Below, piece by piece: positions 52,874 to 54,655 of a DNA stretch of 54,655 nucleotides (the first letter of the stretch is position 1; each line of letters opens with the position of its first letter). The translations under genes and the position numbers were made by a program. The notes under the pieces were generated by a model. The model ran no database searches. It had not been told where the DNA came from and saw only the letters and a list, made by a program, of their open reading frames with translations. Location: assembly GCA_016184365.1 (NCBI GenBank), contig JACPCW010000134.1, forward strand, positions 1 to 54,655. The letters run 5' to 3'. This stretch comes from Candidatus Rokuibacteriota bacterium. GTDB lineage: Bacteria > Methylomirabilota > Methylomirabilia > Rokubacteriales > CSP1-6.

Positions 52874-54527
52874 GTGGGCGCACCCGGCCTGGCCGTATCT
52901 CGCCGCGGCGCTGCTCGTGGCGGTGCTCCCGCGTCCGATCGCGCGGCTCGTGCCGCTCGCGGGCGCGGCGCTGTCGCTCGCGCTCGCGTGGACGCTGACG
53001 GCCGGCAGCGAGGCCACGTGGTCGCTCCTCGGTCAGACGCTGGTGATCGCGCGCGTCGATGCGCTCGGCCGCGTGTTCGCCGTCATCTTCGCGCTGTTCG
53101 GCGGCCTCGCGCTCGTCTACGCGCTCGACGCATCGCGGCGGCTTCACGTCGCGGGATGTGTCGCGGCGGCGGCCGGCGTCGCGATCAGCCTCGCCGGCGA
53201 CTGGATCACGCTCTACGCGGCGTGGGAACTGCTGGCCGTCGCGTCGTTCGTCATCATCCTCGACGGCGCGACGGCGCCCGCGCGCGCGGCCGCGCTGCGG
53301 TACCTGCTGGTTCATGCGACCGGCGGCGCGCTCCTCCTGGCGGGCATCGCCTGGCACGTCGGGTCGGGCGGCAGTGTCCGCGTCGGGCCGCTCGCGGCCG
53401 GCGGCGCCGGCGTGCTCGTCCTCCTGGGGTTTGCGGTCAACGCGGCGATCCCGCCGCTGCACGCCTGGCTGACGGACGCGTACCCCGAAAGCTCACCGGG
53501 TGGCAGCGTGTTCCTGTCCGCGTTCGCGACGAAGTCGGCGGTGTACGCGCTCGCGCGCGTGTTCGCCGGCGAAGAGATCCTCGTGTGGGCGGGCGTGACG
53601 ATGGCGCTCTACGGCGTCGTCTTCGCGATGCTCGAAAACGACATCCGCCGGCTGCTCGGCTATCACATCGTGAGCCAGGTCGGCTACATGGTGACGGGCG
53701 TCGGGCTCGGGACGGCGCTGGCCGTGAACGGCGCGGCGGCCCATGCCTTCTCCCACATCCTCTACAAAGGGCTCATGTTCATGGGCACGGGGGCGGTCCT
53801 CGCGTCCACGGGCCGCCGCCGGCTGACGGACCTCGGCGGGCTCGGCGCCGCGATGCCGGCCACGTTCGCGCTCTACATGGTGGGCGCGTTCTCCATCTCC
53901 GGCGCGCCGCTGCTGAACGGCTTCGTGTCGAAGTCGCTCATCGTCGCCGGCGCCGGTGACGCGCATCGCGAGATCGTCGCCGGCCTCCTGACGCTCGCGT
54001 CGGTGGGCACCTTCCTGAGCGTCGGCCTCAAGCTGCCGTATTACACCTTCCTCGGCTCGGCCCGTGACGTCGCGCGTCCGGCACCCGTCCCGCTGCCGAT
54101 GGTCATCGCGATGTCGGCGACGGCGGCGCTCTGCGTCGTCCTCGGCGTCGCCCCCCGCCTGCTGTACGCGATGCTCCCGCACGACGTGGCGTACGAGCCG
54201 TATTCGGCCGGTCACGTCCTCGAGTCGCTCGAGCTCCTCGTCGCGACGGCCGTCATCTTCCTGCTCCTGCGCGGCGTGGTGCGCGCGCGGGCGGCGGTCA
54301 CGTGCGACGCCGACCGTCTCTACCGGCGCGCGGGCGGCCTGATCGTGGGCGGCGTCGCCCCGCTGGTCGCGCGCGCGGCCGCGTGGATGGAGTCCGGCGT
54401 GACGGCCGCGGCGGACGTTCGGGTCGCGGACGACACGCCGCGCGTGAGCGCGCGTCTCGCGTATGCCGTGCTGGTGTCGGTCGCGGTGCTCGGGGTGGGG
54501 CTGGCCGTGCTGATGGTGACGCCCTAG
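52866..54527 (+). CDS. Third NuoL/MrpA-D-type antiporter subunit
   Basis: 553 residues from ATG 52866. TM5 Glu in LYAAWELLAVASFVIILDG, TM7 HAWLTDAYPESSPGGSVFLSAFATKSAVYALAR (Lys kept, PLHAW half-helix), TM12 HAFSHILYKGLMFMGTG. The extra C-terminal helices (LLVATAVIFLLLRGVV and a last VLVSVAVLGVGLAVLMV) extend beyond the core, as in NuoL/MrpA. Last gene of the operon visible here. Confidence 0.92.
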   Translation: MTEWAHPAWPYLAAALLVAVLPRPIARLVPLAGAALSLALAWTLTAGSEATWSLLGQTLVIARVDALGRVFAVIFALFGGLALVYALDASRRLHVAGCVAAAAGVAISLAGDWITLYAAWELLAVASFVIILDGATAPARAAALRYLLVHATGGALLLAGIAWHVGSGGSVRVGPLAAGGAGVLVLLGFAVNAAIPPLHAWLTDAYPESSPGGSVFLSAFATKSAVYALARVFAGEEILVWAGVTMALYGVVFAMLENDIRRLLGYHIVSQVGYMVTGVGLGTALAVNGAAAHAFSHILYKGLMFMGTGAVLASTGRRRLTDLGGLGAAMPATFALYMVGAFSISGAPLLNGFVSKSLIVAGAGDAHREIVAGLLTLASVGTFLSVGLKLPYYTFLGSARDVARPAPVPLPMVIAMSATAALCVVLGVAPRLLYAMLPHDVAYEPYSAGHVLESLELLVATAVIFLLLRGVVRARAAVTCDADRLYRRAGGLIVGGVAPLVARAAAWMESGVTAAADVRVADDTPRVSARLAYAVLVSVAVLGVGLAVLMVTP

Positions 54528-54546
54528 ACCGGCGTCCGCACGAGTT

Positions 54547-54655
54547 TCAACTCATGAGCGCGTCGCGCACGAGCCGAACGGCATCCGCGACACGACCGCG
54601 AGCGGTGGGCGGAGGGTCGCTCCGGGATTCCGCGAGCGACGGCCCGCTCGGCGAT
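54547..54655 (-). CDS. Possible 3' end of a convergent gene
   Basis: A minus-strand frame, open from the window edge, ends GRVADAVRLVRDALMS with TGA at 54547-54549. The last helix-like stretch looks like protein and the position suits a convergent gene, but 36 codons in GC-rich DNA are weak proof. Confidence 0.3.
   Translation of the reverse strand, partial: SPSGPSLAESRSDPPPTARGRVADAVRLVRDALMS

Overview
The window reads as a high-G+C, Gram-negative-type bacterial chromosome segment. Evidence: lipoboxes, a GspA/GspB pair, PilX-like pilin, class A PBP, Mrp-type antiporter, bacterial type A RNase P RNA and an rpsU/dnaG/rpoD block. Gene style and the many GC-rich hairpin repeats remind me of Candidatus Rokubacteria (Methylomirabilota) or a relative; that is inference, not shown by a marker gene here. 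There is no phage, IS transposase or CRISPR array.

Layout. 1-22.5 kb is a sensory block. It holds a 5'-truncated PAS histidine kinase, a CheY-like regulator, an orphan GvpL/GvpF protein, a hybrid kinase, a PBP1b-like synthase, a deleted phospholipase D gene, a GAF-GGDEF cyclase on the minus strand and an NtrC-type sigma-54 activator. These are followed by a run with a degenerate nuclease-like protein, a REC-HD-GYP phosphodiesterase, a single REC, two tandem methyltransferases, a GNAT enzyme, a 7TM-GAF kinase and a 1344-residue multi-GAF hybrid kinase. Near-consensus -24/-12 (sigma-54) promoters precede the nuclease-like run, the GNAT/kinase run and the PilX-like gene, the last with an IHF-like site.

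22.5-39.5 kb is accessory. It contains the PilX-like protein, a tandem array of double-hairpin repeats, DedA, a decayed matrixin/Ig secreted cluster, and a TPP enzyme. It also contains a minus-strand operon vanZ-like, gspA, gspB, thioredoxin-like selenoprotein, low-molecular-weight phosphatase. A luciferase-like oxidoreductase, an SDR, DoxX, an acyl-CoA carboxylase beta subunit, two lipoproteins (one out of frame at a GT repeat), rnpB and a Lys/Ala-rich secreted protein follow.

39.6-47.3 kb is housekeeping on the minus strand: rpsU, mutS2, dnaG, rpoD, a CAU tRNA, a C4 zinc-ribbon coiled-coil protein and rnhA, with a good sigma-70 promoter before rpsU. 47.4-54.5 kb is an Mrp/MBH-like cation antiporter operon with three NuoL/M/N-type subunits.

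Most notable: (1) a TGA at the redox-active position of a thioredoxin-like gene, followed directly by a 36-nt hairpin that fits a bacterial SECIS; (2) a dispersed two-hairpin repeat family with covarying stems, one copy read in frame inside mutS2; (3) linked sigma-54 promoters and an activator gene; (4) several genes broken by small indels or an internal deletion, which could be decay or assembly error.
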